NCBI GenBank assembly: GCA_002504495.1 | Contig: DATC01000127.1 | Location: 1-6,626, forward strand | Source of the DNA: Methanomassiliicoccaceae archaeon UBA537 | GTDB taxonomy: Archaea > Thermoplasmatota > Thermoplasmata > Methanomassiliicoccales > Methanomethylophilaceae | Direction of reading: 5' to 3' | DNA length: 6,626 nt | Shown here: positions 5,999 to 6,626 of the stretch, piece by piece | Layout of the letters: every line of letters starts with the position of its first letter | How positions within the stretch are numbered: position 1 is the stretch's first letter | Program-made: the position numbers and the translations under genes | Notes under the pieces: model-generated | Told to the model about the DNA's origin: nothing | What the model saw: the letters and a program-made list of their open reading frames with translations, nothing else | The model's database searches: none

Positions 5999-6574
5999 AT
6001 GAAGCATTGCCGCATCCATGAGGCCCTCGGGCTGGTCCACGTTTACACAGGGGATGGAAAAGGAAAGACCACGGCCGCCATGGGGCTGGCCTTCAGAGCG
6101 GCAGGCTCCAATCTGAGCGTGAAGGTCATCCAGTTCCTCAAACCGGAGAGCGTCGGAGGAGAGCGTAACTGCGCCATGGATCTCGGGATCGAGTTCGAAT
6201 CGTACGGCGTGGATCATATGGACGGAACCCCGGTCAATGAGGAAACGGAAGGGCGCTGCACTGCCGAGGCCATGGAATCGGCATCGGCCGCCCTGAGCTC
6301 CGGCGAATACAACCTCGTGGTCCTGGACGAAATCGTCAATTCGATACGCCTCGGAGTCCTCGACGTGACCGACGTCGTATCCATGCTCGACCGCAAGGCA
6401 GCCCACACGGAGGTGGTGCTCACTGGTCGCGGAGCCCCGAAAGAGCTGATCGACCGTGCCGACCTGGTAACCGAGATGGTGAAGATCAAGCACCCCTACG
6501 ACAACGGGGTCCCTGCGAGAAGAGGCATCGATTTCCGAGGCTGGCAATCCATAGTTCTTTATATGGAAATCTAA
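5999..6574 (+). CDS. cobO: Corrinoid (cob(I)alamin) adenosyltransferase, CobO/CobA/BtuR family
   Basis: A 191-residue cytoplasmic enzyme that transfers the adenosyl group of ATP to cob(I)alamin or cobinamide-type corrinoids, giving the adenosyl-cobalt form. The P-loop GDGKGKTTAA is at residues 18-27, followed by the family's GLAFRAAG and VIQFLKP. The Walker B-like LVVLDEI is at 106-112. The C-terminal signature runs from VVLTGRGAPKELIDRADLV (139-157) through TEMVKIKHPYD (158-168) to GVPARRGIDF (170-179). Length is usual for the family apart from a 12-residue tail (RGWQSIVLYMEI) beyond the normal ending GI-D/E-F. The start is the first Met before the P-loop and has a TATA-like box about 26 bp upstream with no Shine-Dalgarno, fitting a leaderless mRNA. 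Divergent from the MFS gene. It fits corrinoid use with the CbiA/CfbB gene but is not in the same operon. Confidence 0.94.
   Translation: MKHCRIHEALGLVHVYTGDGKGKTTAAMGLAFRAAGSNLSVKVIQFLKPESVGGERNCAMDLGIEFESYGVDHMDGTPVNEETEGRCTAEAMESASAALSSGEYNLVVLDEIVNSIRLGVLDVTDVVSMLDRKAAHTEVVLTGRGAPKELIDRADLVTEMVKIKHPYDNGVPARRGIDFRGWQSIVLYMEI
6558..6565 (+). promoter_or_regulatory. TATA-like box of the probable cysteine synthase gene, inside the adenosyltransferase 3' end
   Basis: TTTATATG is centred about 30 bp before the ATG at 6592. It falls in codons for the Leu-Tyr-Met part of the extra C-terminal tail of the adenosyltransferase. The spacing suggests a leader of zero to a few bases. Confidence 0.45.
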
Positions 6575-6591
6575 CAATTCCAACCATCCAC

Positions 6592-6626
6592 ATGACACTC
6601 TACAACAGCATCACGGAGACGATAGG
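6592..6626 (+). CDS. Probable cysteine synthase (O-acetylserine sulfhydrylase family), 5' end only
   Basis: The last 35 bases encode MTLYNSITETIG and run off the window. The stretch YNSITETIG at the N-terminus is typical of CysK-type cysteine synthases, where it is normally followed by NTPLV and, later, the PLP-binding lysine, neither of which is visible. This PLP enzyme makes cysteine from O-acetylserine (or O-phosphoserine in some archaea) and sulfide. The ATG is 17 bp after the stop of the adenosyltransferase gene, and a TATA-like box lies about 30 bp upstream, inside that gene. Twelve residues are little evidence; cystathionine beta-synthase-like relatives share this start. Confidence 0.7.
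   Translation, partial: MTLYNSITETI

Overview
The window looks like part of an archaeal chromosome, most likely a methanogen of the Thermoplasmatota (Methanomassiliicoccales-like). This is inference. It rests on GC-rich coding DNA with AGG/AGA arginine codons, several genes with a TATA-like box about 25-30 bp before the ATG and no room for a leader (leaderless transcription), a tetrapyrrole a,c-diamide synthase resembling the archaeal CfbB/CbiA group, and a corrinoid adenosyltransferase. No rRNA, tRNA, CRISPR array, transposase or integrase was seen.

Layout. Positions 1-2731 hold a plus-strand gene run: the 3' part of a CbiA/CfbB-type a,c-diamide synthase, then 22 bp later a PHP-type metallophosphoesterase with a late transmembrane segment, then, overlapping by ATGA, a small protein made of the PII/CutA-like domain of NIF3/YqfO proteins. 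Positions 2494-5707 are on the minus strand: a 14-helix-type MFS exporter (4325-5707), an AT-rich 124 bp promoter region, a cation diffusion facilitator (CDF) metal transporter starting at 4200, and a helical protein of unknown family (2547-3131). Positions 5999-6626 return to the plus strand: a corrinoid adenosyltransferase, then the first 12 codons of a probable cysteine synthase.

The unusual part is 2494-3176. The unknown gene lies there. The CDF frame enters from one side and the NIF3-like frame from the other, and neither meets a stop where its recognisable domain ends. Both continue as low-complexity Arg/Ser/Gly/Gln-rich tails through the unknown gene. The cause could be a lost stop or frameshift, a past insertion or rearrangement, or a sequence error.

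Functionally, the two tetrapyrrole genes at the ends fit corrinoid (or F430) synthesis and activation, but about 5 kb of other genes separates them and they are not one operon. The CDF has a cytoplasmic cysteine cluster and sits behind a promoter region rich in TTAG/CTAA elements, which suggests metal-responsive control. The 291 bp between the MFS and adenosyltransferase genes (5708-5998) holds their divergent start signals and nothing else I recognise.
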